From CAYZMH01 sp964479445 (GTDB lineage Bacteria; Bacteroidota; Bacteroidia; Bacteroidales; GCA-2748055), in assembly GCA_964479445.1 (NCBI GenBank), contig CAYZMH010000033.1, positions 1-31,833 of the forward strand: a stretch of DNA of 31,833 bases, given 5' to 3'. Position 1 is the first letter of the stretch, and every line of letters begins with the position of its first letter. Both the position numbers and the translations under genes were made by a program. Positions 7,642 through 15,945 of this stretch are shown piece by piece. The notes under the pieces were generated by a model. That model was not told the origin of the DNA, did not search any database, and saw only the letters and a list, made by a program, of their open reading frames with translations.

Positions 7642-9009
7642 ATGATGAAACAAATGTACACAATTCTGACTGTTCTTGCCCTATGCCAGGCAGGACTTTA
7701 TGCCCGACCGGCCCAACCCAACCCGGCTCCGCCGGAATCTGCCGCTGGCCAGGTGGACCCGCCGCCGCCCGGTGATTACCGGATCAGCGGTTTTGAAGAT
7801 CTTTCCATGGAGCGCGAGAGCTACTGGAACGGATCCGGCGGGAGCGGATCGTTTGTATCCGGACTGGCCCGGTTTCCCAACGATTATGATGCGGAGTACC
7901 AGTCATGGAGCCGGTGGGCCTACTCCAACATCTCCGATACGGTGACCACCGGTTACTCCAACCAGTACAGTGCCGTTACCGGTGCCGGCGTCGATACCCT
8001 GGCATCAGGGGGAAGCACCTACGGGGTGGGATTTGTACCCATCAGTTTCACCACGTTCGAACCCCAACCGGTACCCCTGCGGTTTACCGACAGCGTTGCC
8101 CACGAGGTGGCAGGCCTGTACGTGACCAATACCACCTACACGGCCAATACCCTGGAGAACGGCGATGACTTTACCGATGCCTTCGGGGGCCCCGACGGGA
8201 CCACCCCCGACTGGTTTATGCTCTCCATCTGGGGTGTAAAGGACGGCGTTCAGACCGATACGGTTGATTTTTTCCTGGCCGACTACCGGTTTGAGGAGCC
8301 GGCGGATGATTACATTGTCGACTCGTGGCAGTGGGTCGGACTCACCGAACTGGGCCTGGTGGACAGCCTGATGTTTACCCTCTCCTCCTCCGATGTGGGC
8401 GACTGGGGTATCAATACACCGCTTTACTACAGCGTGGATCACCTGTATATCCGGCCGGATTCGGCGCCGGTGGTCCTGCAACCGCTGGAAAATATTACCC
8501 TGGTTGAAAACGGGGCAGATACGGTGATCTCCCTGGAGGGCGTCTTCACCGATCCCGATAACGACGACCACGCGATTGCCAAACGGCTTCACAACAACTC
8601 CAACGAATCCGTGGTGACCGCCACGATTGACGGCAATGACCTCACCCTGTCACCGGCAGCGGATGCCGCGGGCGAAGCGGAGATCGTGATCCGGGCCGAG
8701 TCCAATTCCAAAACGGTCACCGATACCTTCACCGTGGCGGTGAGTCCCGCAACGGCCGCATGGTCAGAAGAAACAACCGCTGTCACGGTATATCCCAATC
8801 CATCCACGGGTGCGTTCAGGGTAAGGGTACCCGGAACGAACATCCCGGTGGAACTGACCATCAGCACCCTGAACGGAGCGGTGATCTACAGGGATGAGTC
8901 CTATGCCAGCGATGGTGCGATCCGGTTGAACGACCGGCGTGCCGGAACCTATGTTATTAAAATACAGGGCAGTGAAAGGGTTCTTACACGCCTGCTGATC
9001 ATACATTAA
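7642..9009 (+). CDS. DUF4465 surface protein with T9SS sorting domain, B12 locus
   Basis: A 455-residue secreted protein. A signal peptide covers about residues 1-21 (MMKQMYTILTVLALCQAGLYA). A DUF4465-like domain covers about 48-270, with the typical opening DLSMERESYWNGS, an SFVSGLARF stretch and the later WFMLSIWGV and DLYI-like strands. A cadherin/Ig-like segment follows (about 275-367, with DPDNDD). Last comes a T9SS type A sorting domain (about 380-455) starting VYPNPSTG and ending in a short basic-hydrophobic tail. Starts at 7642 and 7645 are both possible. It is the first gene after the B12 riboswitch. DUF4465 proteins recur in Bacteroidota cobalamin loci, and a BtuH-like corrinoid-capture role is plausible inference, not shown by visible residues. 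T9SS would translocate it and remove the C-terminal domain. Confidence 0.8.
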   Translation: MMKQMYTILTVLALCQAGLYARPAQPNPAPPESAAGQVDPPPPGDYRISGFEDLSMERESYWNGSGGSGSFVSGLARFPNDYDAEYQSWSRWAYSNISDTVTTGYSNQYSAVTGAGVDTLASGGSTYGVGFVPISFTTFEPQPVPLRFTDSVAHEVAGLYVTNTTYTANTLENGDDFTDAFGGPDGTTPDWFMLSIWGVKDGVQTDTVDFFLADYRFEEPADDYIVDSWQWVGLTELGLVDSLMFTLSSSDVGDWGINTPLYYSVDHLYIRPDSAPVVLQPLENITLVENGADTVISLEGVFTDPDNDDHAIAKRLHNNSNESVVTATIDGNDLTLSPAADAAGEAEIVIRAESNSKTVTDTFTVAVSPATAAWSEETTAVTVYPNPSTGAFRVRVPGTNIPVELTISTLNGAVIYRDESYASDGAIRLNDRRAGTYVIKIQGSERVLTRLLIIH

Positions 9010-9055
9010 CTGACCGGGAGCGGGCAACCGCTCCCTCTATAAAACTAAAAATGGA

Positions 9056-10480
9056 GTGAAAATCCTACGGACAATGATCGTGCTCGGGGTTATCGGCGGA
9101 TGTTTCGGTCCGCTACGGGCCCAGTACATCAGCGAGGTGCTGGAGTATACCCCGGCACCCGGGCAGCATATCAATGCAACGCCCTGGGGCACGACCGCTT
9201 CTGCGCAGACGCTGGTGGGTGGCCTGGACGGGACACTGAGCCTGGGGGCCTTCGGCGGTACCGTGGTGTTTGCCTTTGAACACCCGGTGGAGAACGATCC
9301 GGATAATCCGTTCGGTATCGATTTCACCATCTTCGGCAATGCCGCGGGCACCTGGTCGGAACCCGGCATCGTGTCGGTCATGGCCGATGAAAACCAGAAC
9401 GGACTGCCCGATGACACGTGGTATGAACTGGCAGGGAGCGACTATTTCTTCTCCGGGACCCGGCATAATTACCGGGTGACCTACACCAATCCGCACCAGG
9501 AGGCGGCAGCCGATGTGGCCTGGTCGGACCGTGACGGTCATACCGGCTATATTTTTGCCAACAGCTTTTACCGGCAATCCTATTACCCGCGGCCGGATGA
9601 TTTCCCGGCAGTGGGGGAAGACTCCTGCACCGTTACCGGGACCCGCCTGGCACAGACCCTGGGATATGATCCCATGGGCCGGCGCATATCCCACGGGCCG
9701 GCGTTCGGGTATGCCGACAACCGGCCGGGGGGATCGGTACCCTACACGCTGCCTGATAATCCGTATACCCCCGAAAAAGAGCATTCCGGGGGAGACGGAT
9801 TTGACATGGACTGGGCGGTGGATGAGCAGGGCCGGTATGTAACCCTGGAGGCGATTCATTTCGTCAGGGTGCAAACCGGTGTACTGGCTGCTGACAGGGC
9901 ACTGGGGGAGCTCTCCACCGAGATCAGGGGAGCGGTGGATGTAGCCCCCGACCCATCCGTGAAGGGCCGGGATGAGCTGCTGGTCATGCGCCACCTTCCC
10001 GACACCATCCGGGGAACGCATTTCCCGCTGGAGGCTGTTTTGTTTAAAAAAGGGCGCCTGCAGAAAGAGGCCGGGATCACTTTTGAAACCGACCCGGAGG
10101 AGGTCCGGGTTGAAAATGACACCCTCTTTTTCCACTCCTCGGGCGAGGTGATTGTCACCGCAGAATCGGGTGATGATCCCCGGCTTACCGCTACCGTGAA
10201 TGCGGTGCTGGTTTATGATAACGCCACAGGAGCCGGCGAAGCGAAATACCCTGCCGCGCAGATGCAGGTTTATCCCAATCCTGCCGCGGATCGCATCTGG
10301 ATAAAGGGTCCGGCTGAAGCCTCCCTGGCGGTCTACACCGTAACGGGGAAGAGAATTCTTCAGCCGGGGACGGTTCGCGGGGGAACCCCGGTGGATGTGT
10401 CCTCCCTGCCACCCGGGGTATACCTGTTGCGGGCTGAATGGGGAGGACATGTTTTTACCGGCCGCCTGGTCAAACAGTAG
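9056..10480 (+). CDS. T9SS-sorted cell-surface protein of the cobalamin locus
   Basis: A 474-residue protein starting with GTG (9056), preferred because MKILRTMIVLGVIGGCFGPLRAQ then forms a complete signal peptide. An internal ATG (9074) would lose its basic N-region. The mature N-terminal part has an APGQHIN segment, an LGAFGGTVVFAF strand and an FTIFGNA segment. A DENQNGLPDDTWYE stretch near residue 103 resembles an EF-hand or thrombospondin-type calcium loop. A second, Ig-like part precedes a T9SS type A sorting domain (residues 404-474, opening VYPNP). I recall similar 'cell surface proteins' in Bacteroidales B12 loci, but the function is not established to my knowledge. It lies 46 bases downstream of the DUF4465 gene in the same putative operon. 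Confidence 0.72.
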   Translation: MKILRTMIVLGVIGGCFGPLRAQYISEVLEYTPAPGQHINATPWGTTASAQTLVGGLDGTLSLGAFGGTVVFAFEHPVENDPDNPFGIDFTIFGNAAGTWSEPGIVSVMADENQNGLPDDTWYELAGSDYFFSGTRHNYRVTYTNPHQEAAADVAWSDRDGHTGYIFANSFYRQSYYPRPDDFPAVGEDSCTVTGTRLAQTLGYDPMGRRISHGPAFGYADNRPGGSVPYTLPDNPYTPEKEHSGGDGFDMDWAVDEQGRYVTLEAIHFVRVQTGVLAADRALGELSTEIRGAVDVAPDPSVKGRDELLVMRHLPDTIRGTHFPLEAVLFKKGRLQKEAGITFETDPEEVRVENDTLFFHSSGEVIVTAESGDDPRLTATVNAVLVYDNATGAGEAKYPAAQMQVYPNPAADRIWIKGPAEASLAVYTVTGKRILQPGTVRGGTPVDVSSLPPGVYLLRAEWGGHVFTGRLVKQ

Positions 10481-10522
10481 CCGGGGCTCCTTAAACGAAG
10501 AACACGAAAGGGGAGGGGGAAG

Positions 10523-10733
10523 CGATGATGCGAAAGAGCATACATGGAGCATTGATCAGATGACAGGAAAGATCAACCATGGAAGATTGAGCAGAGAAGG
10601 GAGGAAAGAACATGAGGAGCAGTGTGAGCAGATACAGGGCGGAAATACCATATAACAAGATTAAGCAGATGAGCCAAGGAACGACCAACCATGAAAGATT
10701 GATCCGATGATGATACGAAAGACCATACAGGGC
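10523..10733 (+). repeat. Degenerate duplication of the btuB translation-start region
   Basis: Two blocks recur in diverged form. GATGATGCGAAAGAGCATAC (10524-10543) resembles the true start region GATGATGATACGAAAGACCA (10706-10725). A block with CAGATGA (10557-10563) and AACCATGGAAGATTGA (10575-10590) resembles CAGATGA (10666-10672) and AACCATGAAAGATTGA (10687-10702). Both AACCATG copies encode a three-codon ATG-x-GAT-TGA mini-frame. The first copy of the start region reads MMRKSIHGALI before stopping, compared with MMIRKTIQGIALL in the receptor. Confidence 0.5.
10612..10710 (+). CDS. Putative 32-residue leader peptide coupled to the BtuB-like gene
   Basis: An ATG at 10612 follows a strong GGAGG at 10600-10604 with a 7-base spacing, and opens a 32-codon frame beginning MRSSVSRYRAEIPYNK. 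Its TGA (10708-10710) overlaps the receptor ATG (10707-10709), the classic arrangement for translational coupling. The peptide is basic, with seven Arg or Lys in the first 18 residues, and has no recognised domain. Because the frame lies within a degenerate duplication and Bacteroidota rely little on Shine-Dalgarno pairing, it may be incidental. Confidence 0.3.
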   Translation: MRSSVSRYRAEIPYNKIKQMSQGTTNHERLIR

Positions 10734-12734
10734 ATTGCGCTGCTGTTTATCCTGGTTGCCGGGGTGCACGGACAGGGGATGCAGGATTCGGTCTTTCATA
10801 TCCGCCAGGTGGAGGTGACTGCCGGACGGATATTTGAAAAAGAGGCGGCCGGGATGAAGGAGACCCGGGTGGACACCACCGTGCTGCAGGAGAAGGTCAA
10901 CCGGTCGGTCTCCGATATCCTCTCCGAGAACACCACGGTGTACATTAAAAACTACGGGAGGGGAGCGCTCGCCACCGCCTCGTTCCGGGGAACCGCACCC
11001 ACCCACACACAGGTTTCATGGAACGGGATCAATATCAATTCCCCCATGCTGGGAATGGTCGATTTCTCCCTGATCCCTGTCTATTTAGTGGATGAGCTGA
11101 GTCTGCAGCACGGGGCAGCTTCTGTGAAGGAGCAGAGCGGGGGACTGGGCGGACATATCCGGATCAACAGCACGGTGGACTGGAGCAACCGTTTCAGCGG
11201 CCGATACTACCAGGTCGTGGGGAGTTTTACCACACTGGATGAGTTCGGACAGGTGAATGTGGGCAATGGCACCGTGCAGTCCAAGACCCGTCTCTATCAC
11301 AGCTACTCGGCAAACGACTACCCGTTTATCAATAAGAACATCGTCCGGCAGGACGGGGACGACGGTCCGGTTGTCCACCCCACCCAGCGAAACCGCAACG
11401 CCGGGTACCGGAAATACGGGTGGCAGCAGGAACTTTACCTGCGGCCCCTGCCCCGCCTGCACACATCGGTCCGTTTGTGGTACCAGGATGCCAGCCGGGG
11501 CATTCCCTCGGTACTGAGTTACGAGGGAGACGACACGACCACCATGCGAAGGAATGAGCAGTTCGACCGTACCTGGAAAGGGGTGGCCGATGCCACCTGG
11601 TACGGCGACCGGCTCAAGGCCCGGCTTCTCTCCGGGGTGGATTACCAGCAACTGGATTATGTGATGCAGGTGCGCATCGGGGGATACCCCGAAGTGCAGA
11701 AACCGGTTAACTCGGGCAGCGATATGCAGAGCTGGTACAATACGCTGCGGCTGGATTATGATCTTACAGAACGGATCTCTTTCCGGCTTTCCGGGGAGGC
11801 CAACCGGTATGCCATCACCACCCTCGACAGCGCCAATCATACCGGCTACGATGAGTCGAGGATGGAGTACTCCCTGTTCGGGGGAGCCTACGCGGAAGCA
11901 GGGGAGCGGGTGCACCTGTCGGCCGGGTGGCGGAAAGACCTGCTGCCCCTGACCGAAACCCCGTTTATCTATCACCTGGGCATCAGCGTGAAACCCCTTG
12001 AGGAACATGAACTGGTGATCAAGTCGGGATTTGTCCGGAATTTCCATCACCCGGCCCTCAACGATCTCTACTGGCAGCCCGGGGGGAACCCCGACCTGCT
12101 GCCCGAAGAGGGGCATACCCTGGACGGGGGGGTCCACTACAGGCACAGCGGGGAGGGCTGGAACCTGGAGTCTGAACTTACCGGTCACTACTCCGGCATC
12201 AACAACTGGATCCTCTGGCTGCCCGGTGTCAAAGGGTACTGGGAGGCCCAAAACCTGGGAAGGGTGCGTACTCACGGACTTGAATACAACCTGAATTTGG
12301 GGATCTCGTTTGGTGAGAGCCGGCTGCAGCTTAACGGCACCTATGCATGGACGCGCTCGGTGAACCGGGGAGATCCCATAGGGAACAACGATGCATCGGT
12401 GGGCAGCCAGTTGCCGTTTATTCCCCGCCATTCAGGGAATGTGCTGGTCTCTTTCCGGCACCGGGGATACCACCTTAATTACCAGTACCAGTCGTACGGG
12501 AAGCGCAACCTGCTCAGCTCGAACTTCGAGACCCCCGGTGATTCGTACCCTTACTACCGGCTTTATGCCCTGCATATGAATCACCTCTCGGCGGGAAAAT
12601 CCTTTTCCGTCGGCCGGGTATCTTTCCATGCCGGGCTCAAGGTACGCAATCTTTTCAACGAGGTGTACCGGAACGTGCTCAACCGGTTCATGCCGCCGCG
12701 CCACTATATGCTCATGCTAAAAATTGACTTTTAA
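10707..12734 (+). CDS. btuB: BtuB-like TonB-dependent outer-membrane receptor
   Basis: A 675-residue outer-membrane beta-barrel transporter. It has a signal peptide (about residues 1-23, ending HGQG) and a TonB-box-like HIRQVEVTA at about 31-39. A plug domain (about 50-160) follows, containing RGTAPTHTQVSWNGININSP and a GGLGGHIRI stretch. Alternating beta-strands then run to the terminal Phe in LMLKIDF, typical of barrel proteins recognised by BamA. The length suits BtuB-like receptors (about 600-680). Its position under a B12 riboswitch and immediately before a BtuG-like lipoprotein (2 bases between stop and start) strongly supports corrinoid uptake; sequence alone could not separate it from other small TonB receptors. 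Confidence 0.88.
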   Translation: MMIRKTIQGIALLFILVAGVHGQGMQDSVFHIRQVEVTAGRIFEKEAAGMKETRVDTTVLQEKVNRSVSDILSENTTVYIKNYGRGALATASFRGTAPTHTQVSWNGININSPMLGMVDFSLIPVYLVDELSLQHGAASVKEQSGGLGGHIRINSTVDWSNRFSGRYYQVVGSFTTLDEFGQVNVGNGTVQSKTRLYHSYSANDYPFINKNIVRQDGDDGPVVHPTQRNRNAGYRKYGWQQELYLRPLPRLHTSVRLWYQDASRGIPSVLSYEGDDTTTMRRNEQFDRTWKGVADATWYGDRLKARLLSGVDYQQLDYVMQVRIGGYPEVQKPVNSGSDMQSWYNTLRLDYDLTERISFRLSGEANRYAITTLDSANHTGYDESRMEYSLFGGAYAEAGERVHLSAGWRKDLLPLTETPFIYHLGISVKPLEEHELVIKSGFVRNFHHPALNDLYWQPGGNPDLLPEEGHTLDGGVHYRHSGEGWNLESELTGHYSGINNWILWLPGVKGYWEAQNLGRVRTHGLEYNLNLGISFGESRLQLNGTYAWTRSVNRGDPIGNNDASVGSQLPFIPRHSGNVLVSFRHRGYHLNYQYQSYGKRNLLSSNFETPGDSYPYYRLYALHMNHLSAGKSFSVGRVSFHAGLKVRNLFNEVYRNVLNRFMPPRHYMLMLKIDF

Positions 12735-12736
12735 CC

Positions 12737-13843
12737 ATGCGCAGGGTTCTGCTAAATACCGGGTTACTGCTGCTCCTGCTCACCGGCTGCATGGACGATG
12801 AAGCGTGGTTTGAGATGAACCAGCCTCCGCTGCCTGCCGGCAGTCCTGCCGGGGTGTTCATCGTTAACGAAGGCAATTTCATGTACGACAATGCCTCGCT
12901 CTCGTTCTATGATACAGAGGATCACACGGGTTACAACCACGTTTTTTATGGTAAGAACGAAATTCCGCTGGGGGACGTGGCGCAATCCATGACCATCCGT
13001 GACAGCCTGGGGTACGTGGTGGTTAACAACAGCGGGAAGATCATCGTGATCAATGTGCACACCATGGAGTACGCGGGGAAGATAACCGGACTCACCTCCC
13101 CGCGGAACATCCATTTCCTGAGCGATACCAAGGCCTATGTGAGCGATCTCTATTCCAGGTCGATTACCATTGTGGATCCGTCCACTTTCCAGATAACGGG
13201 GTCCATCGACGTGTACAGTCACCATCCCCGTTTTTCCCGGCACTCAACCGATGAGATGGTCCAATACGACCGCTTCGTATTCACCAATTGCTGGAGTTAT
13301 GACCACATGATCCTGGTGATCGACAGCCGCACCGACCGGCTGGTGGACTCCATTGAAGTGGGGAAACAGCCCACCTCGCTGGTCATTGACCGGTACAACA
13401 AGGTATGGACCCTCACCGACGGAGGTTACCCGGGGAGTCCGGACGGACACGAAGCACCAGCGCTCCACAGAATCAATGCCATCACGCGGGAGGTGGAAAA
13501 GACCTACCGCTTCGATAAGGAGGAGAGTCCGTCGGAACTGGCCATCAACAACGCACGCGATACGATCTATTTCATCAACCGGGGTATCTACCGGCATGCG
13601 GTCCAATCCGGTTCCGAACCCGAATTGCTCATCGGGAGTCCGTATGAAGCAGACCGGGGCAGCGGATTTTACGGCCTGGCGGTCGATCCGGCTACATCGG
13701 AGATTTACGTAGCTGATGCCATTGATCATACCCAGCGCGGCATGGTCTATCGCTACACACCGGATGCGGTACCTATCGACTCCTTTCGCACGGGGATCAT
13801 CCCGGGATCATTCTGCTTCACGGAGATTCACCCCGGGAGTTAA
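12737..13843 (+). CDS. btuG: BtuG-like surface beta-propeller lipoprotein
   Basis: A 368-residue lipoprotein. The lipobox LLTGC places the lipidated Cys at residue 18, and the following MDDE is an acidic lipoprotein export signal of the kind that sends Bacteroidota lipoproteins to the cell surface. The mature part begins GVFIVNEGNFMYDNASLSFYD, the characteristic opening of the DUF5074/BtuG-type seven-bladed propeller. Repeated 'V-I-D-x-x-T-x-x-V-x-x-I' blade strands follow (for example VDPSTFQITGSI and VIDSRTDRLVDSI). BtuG binds corrinoids with extreme affinity and caps BtuB. The near-fused position behind the BtuB-like gene supports this call. It is probably the last gene of the riboswitch-controlled unit; no clear terminator hairpin is visible after it. 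Confidence 0.85.
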   Translation: MRRVLLNTGLLLLLLTGCMDDEAWFEMNQPPLPAGSPAGVFIVNEGNFMYDNASLSFYDTEDHTGYNHVFYGKNEIPLGDVAQSMTIRDSLGYVVVNNSGKIIVINVHTMEYAGKITGLTSPRNIHFLSDTKAYVSDLYSRSITIVDPSTFQITGSIDVYSHHPRFSRHSTDEMVQYDRFVFTNCWSYDHMILVIDSRTDRLVDSIEVGKQPTSLVIDRYNKVWTLTDGGYPGSPDGHEAPALHRINAITREVEKTYRFDKEESPSELAINNARDTIYFINRGIYRHAVQSGSEPELLIGSPYEADRGSGFYGLAVDPATSEIYVADAIDHTQRGMVYRYTPDAVPIDSFRTGIIPGSFCFTEIHPGS

Positions 13844-14032
13844 CCATATGTTCAGATCATCATCGCGTTCTCCGGTGAGGAACCTGTAAATAGTGGGGTT
13901 GTTCCATCGACTTTCCGGGCTATTTCTCCTGGCATTGGCCTCCTGCTTGTCCTCCGCACCAGGTAAAGAAGCAGTATTTACCCGGTGCAATATAGATTCT
14001 TGCAGAATAACCCGCCGTCGATCAGGTTTTCT

Positions 14033-14040
14033 TATCTTTG
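14033..14040 (+). promoter_or_regulatory. -7 element upstream of the E2-like gene
   Basis: TATCTTTG is a perfect TAnnTTTG match lying 27 bases before the ATG at 14067. No TTTG box is evident 19-20 bases further upstream. It suggests that the E2-like gene is transcribed separately from the B12 locus and supports the 14067 start. Confidence 0.45.
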
Positions 14041-14066
14041 CTTCCCGGAATAAAAAATACCTGATC

Positions 14067-14870
14067 ATGATGCGTTCTTCGTTGGATACCGACTGGCGCC
14101 GGGTGGCTGCTTCATTATACAGGAAACCCGTGGATGGAAAGATCTACGGAACCGTGGAGCTGGATGTCACCGACCTGGAGGCCTACGTGGCCCGGAAGAG
14201 AAAAGAGGGTCTGAAGATCACCCTTACCCATATTTTCACCCTGGCCGTTGCGCGCGGATTGAAGGAGGCCGTTCCGGAGCTGAATTGCTATATTCGCCGG
14301 GGAAGGGTCGTTCAGCGTAAGCAGATCGATGCCATGGTGAGTATTTTGGTGGGAGATAAGGAGATGAGTTCGGTGCGGATCGAGCATGCCGATACGCTCT
14401 CTTTGCAGCAATTAACCGGGGTGCTGAGCGAAGGGATCCGCGATACGAGGAATGGGGCGGAGGACCGGACCATGAAGATGAAACGGACCCTGGGGCGCAT
14501 TCCCTGGCCTTTTCGCGGGTGGCTGTTTCGCATGGTGAAATTTGTAACAATACAGCTGGGTGTTTCGCTTCCGGCTATTGGTTTGTCTGCCAACAATTTT
14601 GGTTCGTTCCTGGTGACCAACATCGGCAGCATCGGCATCGACAGCGGGTACCCGGCCCTGTTTCCGGTCTCCAACGTGGCATTTGTTTTTGTCATGGGCG
14701 GTGTAAGGAAGAGGCCATGGGTGGTGAACGACCGGGTGGAGGTCCGTCGCATTATGACGCTCAGCAGCACCCTCGACCACCGGATCGTGGATGCCATCCA
14801 CGGGGGAAAGATGTTTCAATATATCAAGCAGGTGGCCAGGGAACCCGGGGTGCTGGAGCAGAGCCGGTGA
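14067..14870 (+). CDS. Lipoyl-free 2-oxoacid dehydrogenase E2-type acyltransferase
   Basis: A 267-residue protein consisting only of the chloramphenicol-acetyltransferase-like catalytic domain of E2 acyltransferases. There is no lipoyl domain or E1/E3-binding segment. The C-terminal active-site motif reads LDHRIVDAIHGG: the catalytic His and the Asp of HxxxD are kept, while the usual Gly after Asp is Ala. SANNFGSFLVTNIGSIGID and the PVSNVAFVFVMG strand match the family. No E1 or E3 gene is nearby, so it probably uses another acyl donor such as CoA (inference). In-frame sequence upstream to 13893 resembles a lipoprotein signal peptide, but the promoter-like element at 14033 argues for the start at 14067 or 14070. 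Confidence 0.75.
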   Translation: MMRSSLDTDWRRVAASLYRKPVDGKIYGTVELDVTDLEAYVARKRKEGLKITLTHIFTLAVARGLKEAVPELNCYIRRGRVVQRKQIDAMVSILVGDKEMSSVRIEHADTLSLQQLTGVLSEGIRDTRNGAEDRTMKMKRTLGRIPWPFRGWLFRMVKFVTIQLGVSLPAIGLSANNFGSFLVTNIGSIGIDSGYPALFPVSNVAFVFVMGGVRKRPWVVNDRVEVRRIMTLSSTLDHRIVDAIHGGKMFQYIKQVAREPGVLEQSR

Positions 14871-14967
14871 ATGAGATTCTGAACACGGACCCATTGCAAC
14901 AGGTTTTTTCCTGCCGTTTTGAACAAGATGCGGGTGTCTGTGGTTTTTATTATAAACTCATCAACCC

Positions 14968-15930
14968 ATGAAAAGAAGAGACTTTATCAGCAGAACGGCA
15001 ATGACCCTTCCGTTACTTTCGCTATTTCCGGCCGAACTCTCGGCACTTGTCAGGGAGATCCGTACCGGCAAACTGGAGAAACGTTCCCTGGGGAAGACCG
15101 GAGAGCGGTTATCCGTGATCGGCTTTGGCGGGATTGTTGTCAGGGATGCCACTCCCGAGCAGGCATCTGCCCGCGTTAAACAGGCGATCGATTACGGGGT
15201 GAACTACTTCGATGTGGCCCCTTCGTATGGTAACGCCGAAGAGATGCTGGGTCCGGCCCTGGAGCCCTACCGGAAAGATGTGTTTTTGGCCTGCAAGTCA
15301 CACAAGCGCAAGGGAGATGATGCCCGCAGGGAACTGGAAGAATCGCTCACCAGGATGCGGACCGATCATTTTGACCTCTACCAGTTGCATGCCGTTACAT
15401 CCATGGAGGATGTAGACACCATTTTCAGCAAAGGGGGTGCCATGGAAGCGTTTCTCCAGGCACGTGAAGAGGGGCTGGTCCGTTACCTGGGTTTCTCTGC
15501 ACATTCGGTGGAAGCAGCCATGGCCCTGATGGAGCGGTTTGATTTTGACACCATCCTTTTCCCGTTCAACTTTGCCACCTGGTATGCCGGTAATTTCGGT
15601 CCGCAGGTAATGGAGACCGCCCGGCAGAAGGAGATGGGGATCCTGGCCCTGAAAGCCATGGCCTACCGGCCCTGGCCGGAAGGTATGGAGCGTACCATCG
15701 AAAAAGCCTGGTACCAGCCGCTGCCTGAAGATGAGGCCAACCAGGGGTTGCGTTTTACCCTGAGTCACCCGGTAACCTCTGCCATTCCCCCCGGAGATGA
15801 AAATTTGTTTGCGCTGGGTCTTAAACTGGCCGCCTCTTTCAAGCCTATGGACCAGGAGGAGATTCTTGCGATCAAGAAATGGGGACTGGAGACCGAACCG
15901 CTCTTCCAATACCCGAGTCAGCGGATGTAG
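14968..15930 (+). CDS. Tat-type secreted aldo/keto reductase
   Basis: A 320-residue aldo/keto reductase. The N-terminus MKRRDFISRTAMTLPLLSLFPAELSA looks like a twin-arginine signal (RRDFIS, then a hydrophobic stretch and an Ala-x-Ala-like end), which would place the enzyme in the periplasm. The catalytic tetrad is complete: Asp82 (FDVAPSYG), Tyr87, Lys110 (ACKSHKR) and His141 (QLHAV). The start of the fold is LGKTGERLSVIGFGG. Substrate is unknown. Such RR-x-F-I aldo/keto reductases are common in Bacteroidota. The E2-like gene ends 97 bases upstream, and the gene converges on the pirin gene with 15 bases between stop codons. Confidence 0.85.
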   Translation: MKRRDFISRTAMTLPLLSLFPAELSALVREIRTGKLEKRSLGKTGERLSVIGFGGIVVRDATPEQASARVKQAIDYGVNYFDVAPSYGNAEEMLGPALEPYRKDVFLACKSHKRKGDDARRELEESLTRMRTDHFDLYQLHAVTSMEDVDTIFSKGGAMEAFLQAREEGLVRYLGFSAHSVEAAMALMERFDFDTILFPFNFATWYAGNFGPQVMETARQKEMGILALKAMAYRPWPEGMERTIEKAWYQPLPEDEANQGLRFTLSHPVTSAIPPGDENLFALGLKLAASFKPMDQEEILAIKKWGLETEPLFQYPSQRM

Positions 15931-15945
15931 TTCTAAGAGCCCCTC

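Noticed and set aside
9113..10552. 479-codon minus-strand frame
   Set aside because: Antisense shadow of the second T9SS protein; no signal peptide or family motif is visible.
11085..12431. Long open frame (448 codons) on the minus strand
   Set aside because: It is antisense to the BtuB-like gene, has no recognisable domain, and its openness follows from the codon bias of the plus-strand gene.
13893..14066. N-terminal extension of the E2-like gene with a lipobox-like LASC
   Set aside because: It resembles a lipoprotein signal, but a perfect -7 element lies within it (14033-14040), the extension has no E2 homology, and a lipoprotein form of this cytoplasmic enzyme would be unexpected.
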